Shown here: positions 17,677-24,638 of the stretch, one piece after another | Layout: each line of letters starts with the position of its first letter | How positions within the stretch are numbered: position 1 is the stretch's first letter | Source of the DNA: Winogradskyella arenosi | GTDB taxonomy: Bacteria > Bacteroidota > Bacteroidia > Flavobacteriales > Flavobacteriaceae | Reading direction: 5' to 3' | DNA: 64,000 nucleotides | Assembly (NCBI RefSeq): GCF_003337305.1 | Contig: NZ_QPJO01000003.1 | Span: 1 to 64,000, forward strand | Translations under genes and position numbers: made by a program | Notes under the pieces: generated by a model | What the model was told of the DNA's origin: nothing | The model's database searches: none | The model's input: the letters and a program-made list of their open reading frames with translations, nothing else

Positions 17677-17719
17677 ATAAAGTCTAATTAAACAGATACC
17701 CATTTTTATGGGCATTATT

Positions 17720-18673
17720 ATGAAAACATATACATACACAGAAAAAAAAGATACAAGAAGTGGATTTGGTGCTGGATTAGCAGAATTAGGAAGAACAAAT
17801 CCTAATGTGGTTGCGCTTTGTGCCGATTTAATTGGATCTTTAAAAATGGATGAATTCATTAAGGAGAATCCTGAGCGTTTTTTCCAAATTGGAATTGCAG
17901 AAGCAAACATGATGGGAATTGCAGCCGGATTAACCATCGGTGGTAAGATTCCATTTACTGGAACCTTTGCTAACTTTTCTACCGGACGTGTTTACGATCA
18001 AATTCGTCAATCTATCGCTTACTCTGGTAAAAATGTAAAAGTTTGTGCTTCGCATGCCGGAATTACTTTAGGTGAAGATGGAGCTACACACCAGATTTTA
18101 GAAGATATCGGATTAATGAAAATGTTACCTGGTATGGTGGTTATTAATCCTTGTGATTACAACCAAACCAAAGCTGCTACAATGGCTATTGCTGAATATG
18201 ACGGTCCTGTATATTTAAGATTTGGACGTCCAGCAGTTCCTGTTTTTACACCCGCCGATCAGAAGTTTGAAATTGGTAAAGCGGTTCAGTTTACTGAAGG
18301 AACAGATGTTACTATTGTAGCTACAGGTCACTTAGTCTGGGAAGCCTTAGAAGCATCAAAAGCTTTAAACGAAGCTGGTATTTCTGCTGAAGTTATAAAC
18401 ATACACACCATTAAGCCTTTAGATGATAAAGCCATTTTAGATTCTGTTGCAAAAACAGGATGTATAGTTACTGCTGAAGAGCACAACTACCTTGGTGGTC
18501 TTGGAGAGAGTGTTGCAAGAGTACTTGCTGAGCACCGTCCGACGCCTCAAGAATTTGTTGCGACTAAAGATACGTTTGGTGAGTCTGGTACTCCTGCACA
18601 ATTAATGGACAAATACGGATTAAACAGTGCAGCCATCCAAAAGGCCGTTAAAAAAGTTATCGCTAGAAAATAA
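17720..18673 (+). CDS. Transketolase, C-terminal subunit
   Basis: Supplies the pyrimidine-binding and C-terminal domains of transketolase and pairs with the preceding gene product. GAGLAELGRTNPNVVALCADL and FFQIGIAEANMMGIAAGLTIGGK (with the catalytic glutamate in IAEANM) mark the pyrimidine domain, SHAGITLGEDGATHQ follows, and EEHNYLGGLGESVARVL marks the C-terminal domain. I start at the ATG at 17720 (317 residues, MKTYTYTEKKD); an ATG 12 bp upstream would add only MGII. The spacer contains a short hairpin, CCCAT-ttt-ATGGG. Confidence 0.94.
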   Translation: MKTYTYTEKKDTRSGFGAGLAELGRTNPNVVALCADLIGSLKMDEFIKENPERFFQIGIAEANMMGIAAGLTIGGKIPFTGTFANFSTGRVYDQIRQSIAYSGKNVKVCASHAGITLGEDGATHQILEDIGLMKMLPGMVVINPCDYNQTKAATMAIAEYDGPVYLRFGRPAVPVFTPADQKFEIGKAVQFTEGTDVTIVATGHLVWEALEASKALNEAGISAEVINIHTIKPLDDKAILDSVAKTGCIVTAEEHNYLGGLGESVARVLAEHRPTPQEFVATKDTFGESGTPAQLMDKYGLNSAAIQKAVKKVIARK

Positions 18674-18730
18674 TTTTCATTTGGCATCGTTTTTGAAAGT
18701 AGGTGCTTAATCTTAAAAAAAACGAACATT

Positions 18731-19330
18731 ATGAGTTATTTTAAAAAAGTAGTTATGGCCAGTGCATTTTTTGCATTGGTAGGATTTTCAGCCTCGGCAC
18801 AAAATGGTAATTCATTTGGACTTCGAGGAGGATTAAACTATAGTGCTAACGGTGATTATTTTGAATCTGCTAGTTCTAATGCTAAGAACCCAGATCGTAA
18901 TATTGGTTATCACATTGGTGTGTTTGGTAAAATAGGAAATGAGTTTTTCTTAAAACCTGAATTGGTCTACACAACCACCAAGAGTGATTATAGTGATGAT
19001 GAATTTTCGGTTCAGAAAATTGATGCCCCAATATTATTTGGTGTTCAAGTTCTTGGTCCTTTAAATGTTTTTGCCGGCCCTTCTTTTCAGTATATTTTAG
19101 ATACCGAGTTTGATGGTATTGAAATTAATGATGTTGAAGAAGATTTTACCGTAGGCTTAAACTTTGGTGTAGGTCTTAGCTTTGATAATATTGGTATTGA
19201 CCTTCGTTACGAACGTGGTTTTAATGAAAATGAAGCCACATTTATTGACACCAATTTAGGATCTGCTTCCGTAAGTCGTATAGACACCAGACCCGATCAA
19301 TTAATTCTAAGTTTATCTATCGCTCTATAA
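18731..19330 (+). CDS. Outer-membrane beta-barrel protein (porin family)
   Basis: Small exported protein of 199 residues. A signal peptide (MSYFKKVVMASAFFALVGFSASAQ) is followed by alternating short strands such as NSFGLRGGLNYSA, IGYHIGVFGKIG, FFLKPELVYTT, LNVFAGPSFQYIL and VGLNFGVGLSFDNIGIDLRYERG, ending in the hydrophobic/aromatic strand QLILSLSIAL expected at the C-terminus of an outer-membrane barrel. This fits the eight-stranded PorT/OMP_b-brl group of Bacteroidetes. The ligand or role is unknown. It is followed by a strong terminator and is likely cotranscribed with, or close behind, the transketolase genes. Confidence 0.85.
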   Translation: MSYFKKVVMASAFFALVGFSASAQNGNSFGLRGGLNYSANGDYFESASSNAKNPDRNIGYHIGVFGKIGNEFFLKPELVYTTTKSDYSDDEFSVQKIDAPILFGVQVLGPLNVFAGPSFQYILDTEFDGIEINDVEEDFTVGLNFGVGLSFDNIGIDLRYERGFNENEATFIDTNLGSASVSRIDTRPDQLILSLSIAL

Positions 19331-19353
19331 TTGCTGTAGAATAACTGTTATAT

Positions 19354-19388
19354 AGAAAAAGCCACTCCTTTTCGGAGTGGCTTTTTCT
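19354..19388 (+). terminator. Terminator after the barrel gene
   Basis: AGAAAAAGCCACTCC pairs perfectly with GGAGTGGCTTTTTCT around a TTTTC loop, followed by further T. It starts 24 bp after the stop codon and would also work leftward. Confidence 0.88.
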
Positions 19389-19576
19389 TGTTATAAGTTT
19401 GCGCCTAGCACTACCCTACTCAAGTTAATATGTCCATCGCTAAGGGCCTTTATTCAATCATTGACACTTCCTTTAAAAGACCTTTATCTTAGAGGTGAAC
19501 TTCTTCAGCAATACCTATTATCTCCCCTTCACCAATAGTTGAAACACGACCGTTAATATGGCTCGTATTATGCACT

Positions 19577-19617
19577 AAAAAAAGAAAGCCTCGCTGTTTA
19601 GCGAGGCTTCCTTTTTT
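19577..19617 (-). terminator. Terminator of the FKBP-like lipoprotein gene
   Basis: AAGCCTCGCT (19586-19595) pairs with AGCGAGGCTT (19600-19609) around GTTT. On the minus strand it is followed by TTC and a T-run. It lies 25 bp past the stop codon. Confidence 0.85.
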
Positions 19618-19641
19618 ATTTATTTAAATGTTTCTATAGAC

Positions 19642-20691
19642 TTAGTTGTTATAATCTACAGCAATATCAGCATCTAAATAATCTGGAAGTCCATCGTTGT
19701 TAGAATCGATTAAGACTACCGTATTAAGCGTTATAATACCATCTTCTTCAAATCTACCACTTACATATTCGTTATCAGCTAACATTGGTTCTACTTCACC
19801 TTCATTTGTATTAATGGTATAGCTGTTTTGTGAAATTTCGTTAATAGTTAAAATACCATCACCATCATCATCAACATCTACAAAGTCAGGAAATCCGTTG
19901 CCGTCGGTATCATCATCCGTAACATCTAAGTCGTTATTCAAATCTTCTAAATAAGACGGCACACCATCTTCATCATGATCTTCAATTTCAAACTTTAGCA
20001 ATTCAAACTTAAACATTAAATTATCGTAAGACGAGCCCGTATTAGTTCCTGAAAAATAAGCCAATCCAGAAGGCACAAACATTATTCCCAATCCAGGGTT
20101 CATAAAGTTTACATTTCCATTACCATCAATACTATAGTTAGATGAAGCATTAAATGTTGGCATTACCAATTGCCAGGCTTCTATAACTGTAGAGGTTGTT
20201 CCGTTGGTTTGTAAATTGAAAAACGCAGGAATTGGAGACGAATCAAACGGCTCAAGTTCCCCTTGTAATGCATCGTTTATAGAACTTCCTTCATATCTTA
20301 CACTAATAACATCCGTAAAATAAGGCGACTCTCCGTCTCCTTGGTACAGGTTAAGAACGTAATACTCATAGTCTACATCTAAATACGTTGTGTTTCTAGT
20401 TTCTACAGCATCCATTAATAAGGTATGACCTTCTGGTACGGTTTCGCCTTCTAGCAATTCGTCAATAACAATATCCGTATATTTATAATCTGTTCCTGTT
20501 TCAAAGAAGCTTGAATTGTAATAATGAGAAGATAAGTAAGTCACTAAAGAGTCATTATCTTTTTCTTGTTGTTCTGTTCTATCTTCTTCAACAAAAGGTT
20601 CTACATTATTATCGTCATCATCATTACAAGAAACCATCACGGATAACAACGCGATAAATACAAGACTAAATTTTAAAGTTTTGATTGTCAT
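19642..20691 (-). CDS. FKBP-like lipoprotein with calcium-binding repeats
   Basis: Exported lipoprotein of 349 residues (lipobox ending at C22: LLSVMVSC, followed by NDDDDNN). The middle (about 85-250) resembles an FKBP-type prolyl isomerase: VISVRYEG, PFDSS, FFNL, VIEAWQLVMPTF, PGLGIMFVPSGLAYF. A run of acidic repeats follows (DHDEDGVPSYLEDLNNDLD, DTDGNGFPDFVDVDDDGDGI and, at the end, DSNNDGLPDYLDADI) of the thrombospondin type 3 kind that binds calcium. Whether it has isomerase activity is not shown. It probably acts at the periplasmic or outer-membrane surface. It is divergent from the S4-domain gene. Confidence 0.82.
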   Translation of the reverse strand: MTIKTLKFSLVFIALLSVMVSCNDDDDNNVEPFVEEDRTEQQEKDNDSLVTYLSSHYYNSSFFETGTDYKYTDIVIDELLEGETVPEGHTLLMDAVETRNTTYLDVDYEYYVLNLYQGDGESPYFTDVISVRYEGSSINDALQGELEPFDSSPIPAFFNLQTNGTTSTVIEAWQLVMPTFNASSNYSIDGNGNVNFMNPGLGIMFVPSGLAYFSGTNTGSSYDNLMFKFELLKFEIEDHDEDGVPSYLEDLNNDLDVTDDDTDGNGFPDFVDVDDDGDGILTINEISQNSYTINTNEGEVEPMLADNEYVSGRFEEDGIITLNTVVLIDSNNDGLPDYLDADIAVDYNN

Positions 20692-20780
20692 AGAAAATTA
20701 TATTACCTGCTTCAACCATCACAGTTGAGCAAGGATGTTCATTATTGCTTAATTTTAATGCGCAAGATACAATAATATAA

Positions 20781-20788
20781 TATTTTTG
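20781..20788 (+). promoter_or_regulatory. -7 element upstream of the S4-domain gene
   Basis: TATTTTTG followed by CAC, giving a start point near 20794 and a 30-nt leader. No TTG at the expected -33 distance. Confidence 0.45.
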
Positions 20789-20824
20789 CACTACTAGATT
20801 AATGTAGTTTTTAGAATACAAGAT

Positions 20825-21199
20825 ATGCGAATTGATAAATATTTATGGTGTGTGCGTTATTACAAAACCCGCAGTATTGCTACGAAAGCCTGTAAAAAAG
20901 GGCAAGTAAAAGTCAATGGAGCGGCAGTAAAACCCTCTAGAGAAGTTTTCCCTACGGATAAAATAGAACTCCGAAAAGACCAAATTATCTATCAACTTAC
21001 TGTAAACGACTTACCGCCTAACCGTGTAGGCGCCAAACTTGTGGATTTGTACCGTGTAGACACAACTCCGAAATCTGCTTTTGAGGCCCAAGAACTCTTA
21101 AAATACAGTAAAGATTACTATAGAAAGAAAGGAACCGGAAGGCCGACTAAGAAAGACCGCCGTGATATTGATGATTTTCGTGACGATAGCGAAGAATAG
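20825..21199 (+). CDS. S4-domain RNA-binding protein (Hsp15/HslR-like)
   Basis: Small RNA-binding protein of 124 residues. The S4 domain occupies about 1-65 (MRIDKYLWCVRYYKTRSIATKACKKGQVKVNG) and the remainder is basic, with a GRPTKKDRRDIDDF tail. E. coli Hsp15 binds 50S subunits carrying stalled peptidyl-tRNA and helps recycle them; the same role is possible here. It is the first gene of a short run with a methyltransferase 25 bp downstream. Confidence 0.88.
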   Translation: MRIDKYLWCVRYYKTRSIATKACKKGQVKVNGAAVKPSREVFPTDKIELRKDQIIYQLTVNDLPPNRVGAKLVDLYRVDTTPKSAFEAQELLKYSKDYYRKKGTGRPTKKDRRDIDDFRDDSEE

Positions 21200-21224
21200 C
21201 CCTTACCTTTAAGACTTAAGACTG

Positions 21225-21812
21225 ATGAATACCTTAGACAAAAGCTATTGGCAAAACCGCTATATTAAGAATGAAATGGGCTGGAACATTGGCGCTCCAT
21301 CAAGGCCATTACAAACTTATATCAACCAGCTTAGTGATAAAACAATAAAAATTCTTATTCCCGGAGCGGGGCGTGCGTATGAAGCTGAATATTTGTGGCA
21401 GCAAGGATTTAAACAAGTTTATGTGCTTGATTTTGCCTCAGAAGCCTTAGATCATTTTAAGGCTCGTGTGCCCGATTTTCCTGAATCGCAAGTTATCATT
21501 CAAGATTTCTTTACCCTCAAGGATCAGTTTGATCTTATTTTAGAACAAACCTTTTTTTGTGCCCTTACACCACATCTAAGAACCCACTACGTGCAACAAA
21601 TGCATCAGCTCTTAAAGCCCGATGGACAATTAGTAGGATTGCTATTCAATTTTGAATTAACACAAGTTGGTCCTCCTTTTGGAGGCGACTTAGAGACTTA
21701 CCAATCTTTATTTGAACCCTTTTTTAAAATAAAAACTTTAGAACCTGCAATTAATTCCATAAAAGAAAGACAAGGTAAAGAACTGTTTTTTATCTTTGAA
21801 AAAAAGAGTTAA
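21225..21812 (+). CDS. TPMT-family S-adenosylmethionine methyltransferase
   Basis: The 195-residue protein resembles thiopurine/thiocyanate S-methyltransferases. It begins YWQNRYIKNEMGWNIGAPSRPL, a typical N-terminus of this family, followed by the SAM-binding loop ILIPGAGRAYEAEYL, VYVLDFASEAL with the acidic ribose-binding residue, and a post-loop LEQTFFCAL and LLKPDGQLVGLLF. The substrate is probably a small thiol, selenol or halide ion, but cannot be specified. Its stop codon overlaps the next start codon (TAATG). Confidence 0.87.
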   Translation: MNTLDKSYWQNRYIKNEMGWNIGAPSRPLQTYINQLSDKTIKILIPGAGRAYEAEYLWQQGFKQVYVLDFASEALDHFKARVPDFPESQVIIQDFFTLKDQFDLILEQTFFCALTPHLRTHYVQQMHQLLKPDGQLVGLLFNFELTQVGPPFGGDLETYQSLFEPFFKIKTLEPAINSIKERQGKELFFIFEKKS

Positions 21813-22315
21813 TGGCACTTACAAAGAATACAATTTTAAGTCAGAAAGAGATTGAGCACAAAATTAAACGTATTGCTTATCAAATTTACGAAAGTAACGT
21901 TGACGAAACTGAACTTATCATCGCTGGAATAGAAAGTAATGGCTATCTATTAGCGAAGAAAATAAAAACCACTTTAGACGAGATCTCTACTATAGAATCG
22001 ACCTTGTGTAAGGTGAAAATTAATAAAACAGAGCCTACAGCACCTATTAGCACTTCAATACCAGCAGCAGACTACACTAACAAATCTATAGTTCTTGTAG
22101 ATGATGTCTTAAACTCTGGAAGTACGTTAATCTATGGTATTAAACACTTTTTAGATGTGCCTCTAAAACAGTTTAAAACTGCCGTATTGGTAAACCGAAA
22201 CCATAAGAAATACCCGGTAAAAGCCGATTTTAAAGGTATTTCACTTTCAACCTCTTTATATGAGCACGTCCATGTTAATTTATCTAAGCAACCTTACGAG
22301 GCGTATTTAGATTAA
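21812..22315 (+). CDS. Phosphoribosyltransferase-domain protein (PyrR-like)
   Basis: Type I PRTase fold protein of 167 residues. The PRPP-binding signature is clear in SIVLVDDVLNSGSTLIYGI (about 93-111), with a preceding flexible-loop region and a Rossmann-like start at ELIIAGIESNGYLLAKKI. The overall pattern recalls PyrR, the uracil PRTase/attenuator of pyrimidine genes, but no pyr genes lie nearby and no PyrR-binding leader was seen, so the substrate is open. It overlaps the methyltransferase by 1 nt and the convergent aroK by 9 bp. Confidence 0.82.
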   Translation: MALTKNTILSQKEIEHKIKRIAYQIYESNVDETELIIAGIESNGYLLAKKIKTTLDEISTIESTLCKVKINKTEPTAPISTSIPAADYTNKSIVLVDDVLNSGSTLIYGIKHFLDVPLKQFKTAVLVNRNHKKYPVKADFKGISLSTSLYEHVHVNLSKQPYEAYLD

Positions 22316-22828
22316 TTGGGTTTCTATAGCTTCAATAATTTCTTGAGGCGTTTTATGATCTGTCACTAGCACATGGTCTGCTTCACTATAATAGGCGGAA
22401 CGCTCAAATAAGTGTTTGCCTATAAACTCTGTTAGGTCCTCTTTAGTTTGAAGATGACTTATTAAGGGTCTATGATCTTTCTCTTTAGATAAACGTGTTA
22501 CCAAATTAGGAATGCTCAGTTTTAAATAAAAACTTTTCACGTTATCACTTTCTGTTATTATAGACATATTATTACCATAACACGGTGTTCCACCTCCGAG
22601 AGCGAGCACCGTATCTTCTTCCGCATTAAGAATAGCTTTTAAATGCGTCATCTCTTTTTTTCTAAAGTAAATTTCTCCTTTAGTTTTAAAAATTTCCGAT
22701 ACAGAGGCCGATTCTTGCTCGGAAATATAGTCGTCAAGATCTAAAAAACGGTAAGACAAGGATTTAGCTAATGCTTTTCCAATTGTGGATTTTCCGGAGC
22801 CCATATATCCTATTAAAACTAAAATCAT
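22307..22828 (-). CDS. aroK: Shikimate kinase
   Basis: Phosphorylates shikimate at the 3-hydroxyl in aromatic amino acid synthesis. I start it at the ATG at 22828 (173 residues) because MILVLIGYMGSGKSTIGKAL puts the Walker A loop at the usual distance from the N-terminus; the open frame upstream is low-complexity. The shikimate-binding residues lie in FLDLDDYISEQ, FRKKEM (arginine) and LALGGGTPCY, and the lid has KDHRPLI. It is convergent with the PRTase gene (9-bp overlap) and divergent from the tRNA-Lys promoter. Confidence 0.93.
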   Translation of the reverse strand: MILVLIGYMGSGKSTIGKALAKSLSYRFLDLDDYISEQESASVSEIFKTKGEIYFRKKEMTHLKAILNAEEDTVLALGGGTPCYGNNMSIITESDNVKSFYLKLSIPNLVTRLSKEKDHRPLISHLQTKEDLTEFIGKHLFERSAYYSEADHVLVTDHKTPQEIIEAIETQLI

Positions 22829-22901
22829 AATGCTTATAAATTGATTATTAAACTGATAGGTTTTCGAACAACAAAAAAACAAAAAAAAATTAAAAAAAGT
22901 G

Positions 22902-22931
22902 TTGTTAAATCGAAGAAAGCTTATATATTTG
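22902..22931 (+). promoter_or_regulatory. Promoter of the first tRNA-Lys
   Basis: TTG (22902-22904), 19 nt, TATATTTG (22924-22931), then CACCC. The start point would lie near 22938, about 20 nt before the mature tRNA. Confidence 0.78.
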
Positions 22932-22956
22932 CACCCTCGTTAGAAAAAACGATAAC

Positions 22957-23029
22957 GACCAGTTAGCTCAGTTGGCAGAGCATCTCCCTTTTAAGGAGAG
23001 GGTCCTGGGTTCGAGCCCCAGACTGGTCA
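22957..23029 (+). tRNA. tRNA-Lys (TTT), copy 1
   Basis: A complete cloverleaf: acceptor GACCAGT/ACTGGTC, D-stem GCTC, anticodon stem TCTCC/GGAGA with loop CTTTTAA (anticodon TTT at 22990-22992), T-arm with GGTTCGAGCC, discriminator A at 23029. The 3' CCA is not encoded. It is identical to the second copy 218 bp downstream. Confidence 0.97.
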
Positions 23030-23121
23030 CAGAAAATGTAAAGTATAAAAGCTTTCATTTTGACATAGATTGCCAACAAGAAAAGACATCAGAAAAATTA
23101 AAAATTTTATAGATTCTCTTC

Positions 23122-23150
23122 TTGTAGTTAAAAAAAAGAGGGTATATTTG
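23122..23150 (+). promoter_or_regulatory. Promoter of the second tRNA-Lys
   Basis: TTG (23122-23124), 18 nt, TATATTTG (23143-23150), then CACCCTC. The -7 element is embedded in GAGGGT...ACCCTC. The segment from the -7 element to the tRNA is nearly the same as in copy 1. Confidence 0.75.
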
Positions 23151-23174
23151 CACCCTCATTAAAAAAAACATAAT

Positions 23175-23247
23175 GACCAGTTAGCTCAGTTGGCAGAGCA
23201 TCTCCCTTTTAAGGAGAGGGTCCTGGGTTCGAGCCCCAGACTGGTCA
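23175..23247 (+). tRNA. tRNA-Lys (TTT), copy 2
   Basis: Identical in sequence to the gene at 22957-23029, with the same anticodon TTT, discriminator A and lack of an encoded CCA. It has its own promoter, and a hairpin terminator follows 4 nt after its end. Confidence 0.97.
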
Positions 23248-23250
23248 CAG

Positions 23251-23284
23251 AAAAAAAGTTAAGCAATCCGCTTAACTTTTTTTA
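23251..23284 (+). terminator. Terminator between tRNA-Lys and tRNA-Leu
   Basis: AAAAAGTTAAGC and GCTTAACTTTTT form a perfect 12-bp stem around AATCC, continued by T. It ends only about 20 nt before tRNA-Leu, which has no clear promoter of its own, so some read-through must be assumed. Confidence 0.8.
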
Positions 23285-23304
23285 TATTTACCTTATAGTT
23301 ATTT

Positions 23305-23388
23305 GCGCACGTGGCGGAATTGGTAGACGCGTCAGCTTGAGGGGTTGATGGACATTAGTCCGTGGAAGTTCGAGTCTTCTCGTGCGCA
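23305..23388 (+). tRNA. tRNA-Leu (GAG)
   Basis: A class II tRNA with long variable arm: acceptor GCGCACG/CGTGCGC, anticodon stem TCAGC/GTTGA with loop TTGAGGG (anticodon GAG at 23339-23341), variable stem TGGAC/GTCCG, T-arm with AGTTCGAGTCT, discriminator A at 23388. Unlike the two tRNA-Lys genes, the next bases (23389-23391) spell CCA. Confidence 0.95.
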
Positions 23389-23394
23389 CCATAT

Positions 23395-23439
23395 AAATCC
23401 TTGTTATCCTTTATTGAAAAGGCTTTCAAGGATTTTTTT
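23395..23439 (+). terminator. Terminator after tRNA-Leu
   Basis: AAATCCTTG (23395-23403) pairs with CAAGGATTT (23427-23435), with an inner CCTTT/AAAGG stem and a following T-run. Confidence 0.78.
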
Positions 23440-23680
23440 GTCTCTTGGTCATACTTCCAAAAACGAGCACACTACCCAAACCCCTCCTAGTTTAAGCATT
23501 CGCCTTTATTTAGACAAAGTGCCTTGTAGAACTTCAACAAATACACATTTGAGTCTATTAAATACAAGGCTCCTTTTAGTTTTTCCACTACCATTAGTAT
23601 TATGACTTGCGTTGCATACCGCTTCGGAATTGAGGTTGTTTTACTTTTCTTACACTTTTTTCTATATTTTTTGTTAATTT

Positions 23681-23712
23681 CAAACTTCATATAAGTTTAA
23701 ACACTATTTTTG
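23681..23712 (+). promoter_or_regulatory. Promoter of the carotenoid operon
   Basis: TTG (23681-23683), a 21-nt spacer and TATTTTTG (23705-23712). The start point would be near 23719, 15 nt before the regulator ATG. The spacer is at the long end of the usual range, a setting in which MerR-type regulators often act. Two GTTTAAAC palindromes flank and overlap the -7 element. Confidence 0.7.
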
Positions 23713-23719
23713 TTTAAAC
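23695..23719. repeat. Paired GTTTAAAC palindromes (candidate operator)
   Basis: GTTTAAAC occurs at 23695-23702 and again at 23712-23719, 17 bp apart, one on each side of the -7 element. A protein bound here would block or reshape the promoter. The gene directly downstream encodes a MerR-type DNA-binding protein, so autoregulation is the simplest inference. Confidence 0.55.
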
Positions 23720-23733
23720 ATTTTTACAAAAAA

Positions 23734-24633
23734 ATGAACAATATTAAAAGTAGGTTCAGTATAAAGGACCTAGAAAATCTTACAGGTATCAAAGCCCACA
23801 CCATTAGAATATGGGAAAAACGATACAACCTCCTTGAACCTAAACGTACAGATACGAATATTAGGTATTATGACTTAGCTAACTTTCAAAAGTTACTCAA
23901 CGTAAGTTACCTTAATAATAATGGTTTTAAAATTTCAAAAATTGCAACCATTGATGCGCAAGAGATTCCGAAGTTAGTAAGAGAACATGCCAGTGAAGCC
24001 AATTCAGATAGCCATACGATTAACGCATTTAAATTGGCTATGCTTAATTTTGATCAAACCTTGTTTTACACCACTTATGATGCGCTGCTCTCAGAAAAAT
24101 CATTTGAAACCATATTCTATAATATTTTCATTCCCTTATTACAGGATATAGGTTTCTTATGGCAAACAGATACCATCACTCCGGCGCACGAGCACTTTAT
24201 TTCCATTCTTATACGTCAGAAGATTTTAATTAATATTGAAAAAATTCAAGCCAATCAACAATTAAAGCCTTTAAAGACCTTTGTTTTATTCCTTCCGGAT
24301 AACGAAATACACGATTTAGGCTTAACCTTTATCCATCATGAAGTGACCAGTCATGGGCATCGTTCAATCTATTTAGGACAGAGTGTGCCCTTAGATAATT
24401 TATTGGCCTTACAGAATTATTATGATGATATCACCTTTATTTCTTATTTTACAGTGAAACCAGAACAAGATAAAGTTTTGGCCTATATCAATGAATTTGA
24501 ATCGCTGTTATTAAATAAGCCTAATACCAATTTTTGGATTTTAGGAAATAGACTTAATGCTATTGACCCTGATCATTTACCTGAAGGCATCACCACCTTT
24601 AAAACAATTAAATCGCTTACTAACGCCCTATAA
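23734..24633 (+). CDS. CarH-like MerR regulator with cobalamin-binding domain
   Basis: Predicted transcription regulator of the adjacent carotenoid genes. Start at the ATG at 23734 (299 residues); the TTG further upstream is part of the promoter. Residues 8-75 are a MerR winged helix (FSIKDLENLTGIKAHTIRIW, RRYYDL-type wing). Residues about 95-175 form a helical cap containing W143 and E153-H154, exactly the W-x9-EH motif of adenosylcobalamin-dependent CarH photoreceptors. Residues about 180-299 resemble a B12-binding Rossmann domain, with E191-I-H193-D-L-G196 matching the E/D-x-H-x2-G motif whose histidine is the lower cobalt ligand. The residue after W143 is Q, not the histidine known from Thermus CarH. 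It is 5 bp from crtI. Confidence 0.85.
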   Translation: MNNIKSRFSIKDLENLTGIKAHTIRIWEKRYNLLEPKRTDTNIRYYDLANFQKLLNVSYLNNNGFKISKIATIDAQEIPKLVREHASEANSDSHTINAFKLAMLNFDQTLFYTTYDALLSEKSFETIFYNIFIPLLQDIGFLWQTDTITPAHEHFISILIRQKILINIEKIQANQQLKPLKTFVLFLPDNEIHDLGLTFIHHEVTSHGHRSIYLGQSVPLDNLLALQNYYDDITFISYFTVKPEQDKVLAYINEFESLLLNKPNTNFWILGNRLNAIDPDHLPEGITTFKTIKSLTNAL

Positions 24634-24638
24634 TTACA

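Larger units (their letters stand above)
19331..19641. other. Intergenic region with two terminators
   Basis: About 310 bp between the convergent barrel and FKBP-like genes. It has a terminator at each end (19354-19388 and 19577-19617). The 190 bp between them contain no recognisable gene or RNA. Confidence 0.6.
23392..23733. other. Region between tRNA-Leu and the carotenoid operon
   Basis: The left part holds the tRNA-Leu terminator, the right part the promoter/operator of the regulator gene (23681-23719). The 240 bp in between show no credible gene; the short open frames here lack family features. Confidence 0.55.

Noticed and set aside
22957..23391. tRNA cluster as an integration site for a mobile element
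   Set aside because: No integrase gene, no displaced partial tRNA copy as an attachment site, and the flanking genes are core functions.
23345..23690. Open frames of 67-86 codons on both strands beside tRNA-Leu
   Set aside because: They overlap the tRNA, its terminator or the crt promoter and encode low-complexity peptides.
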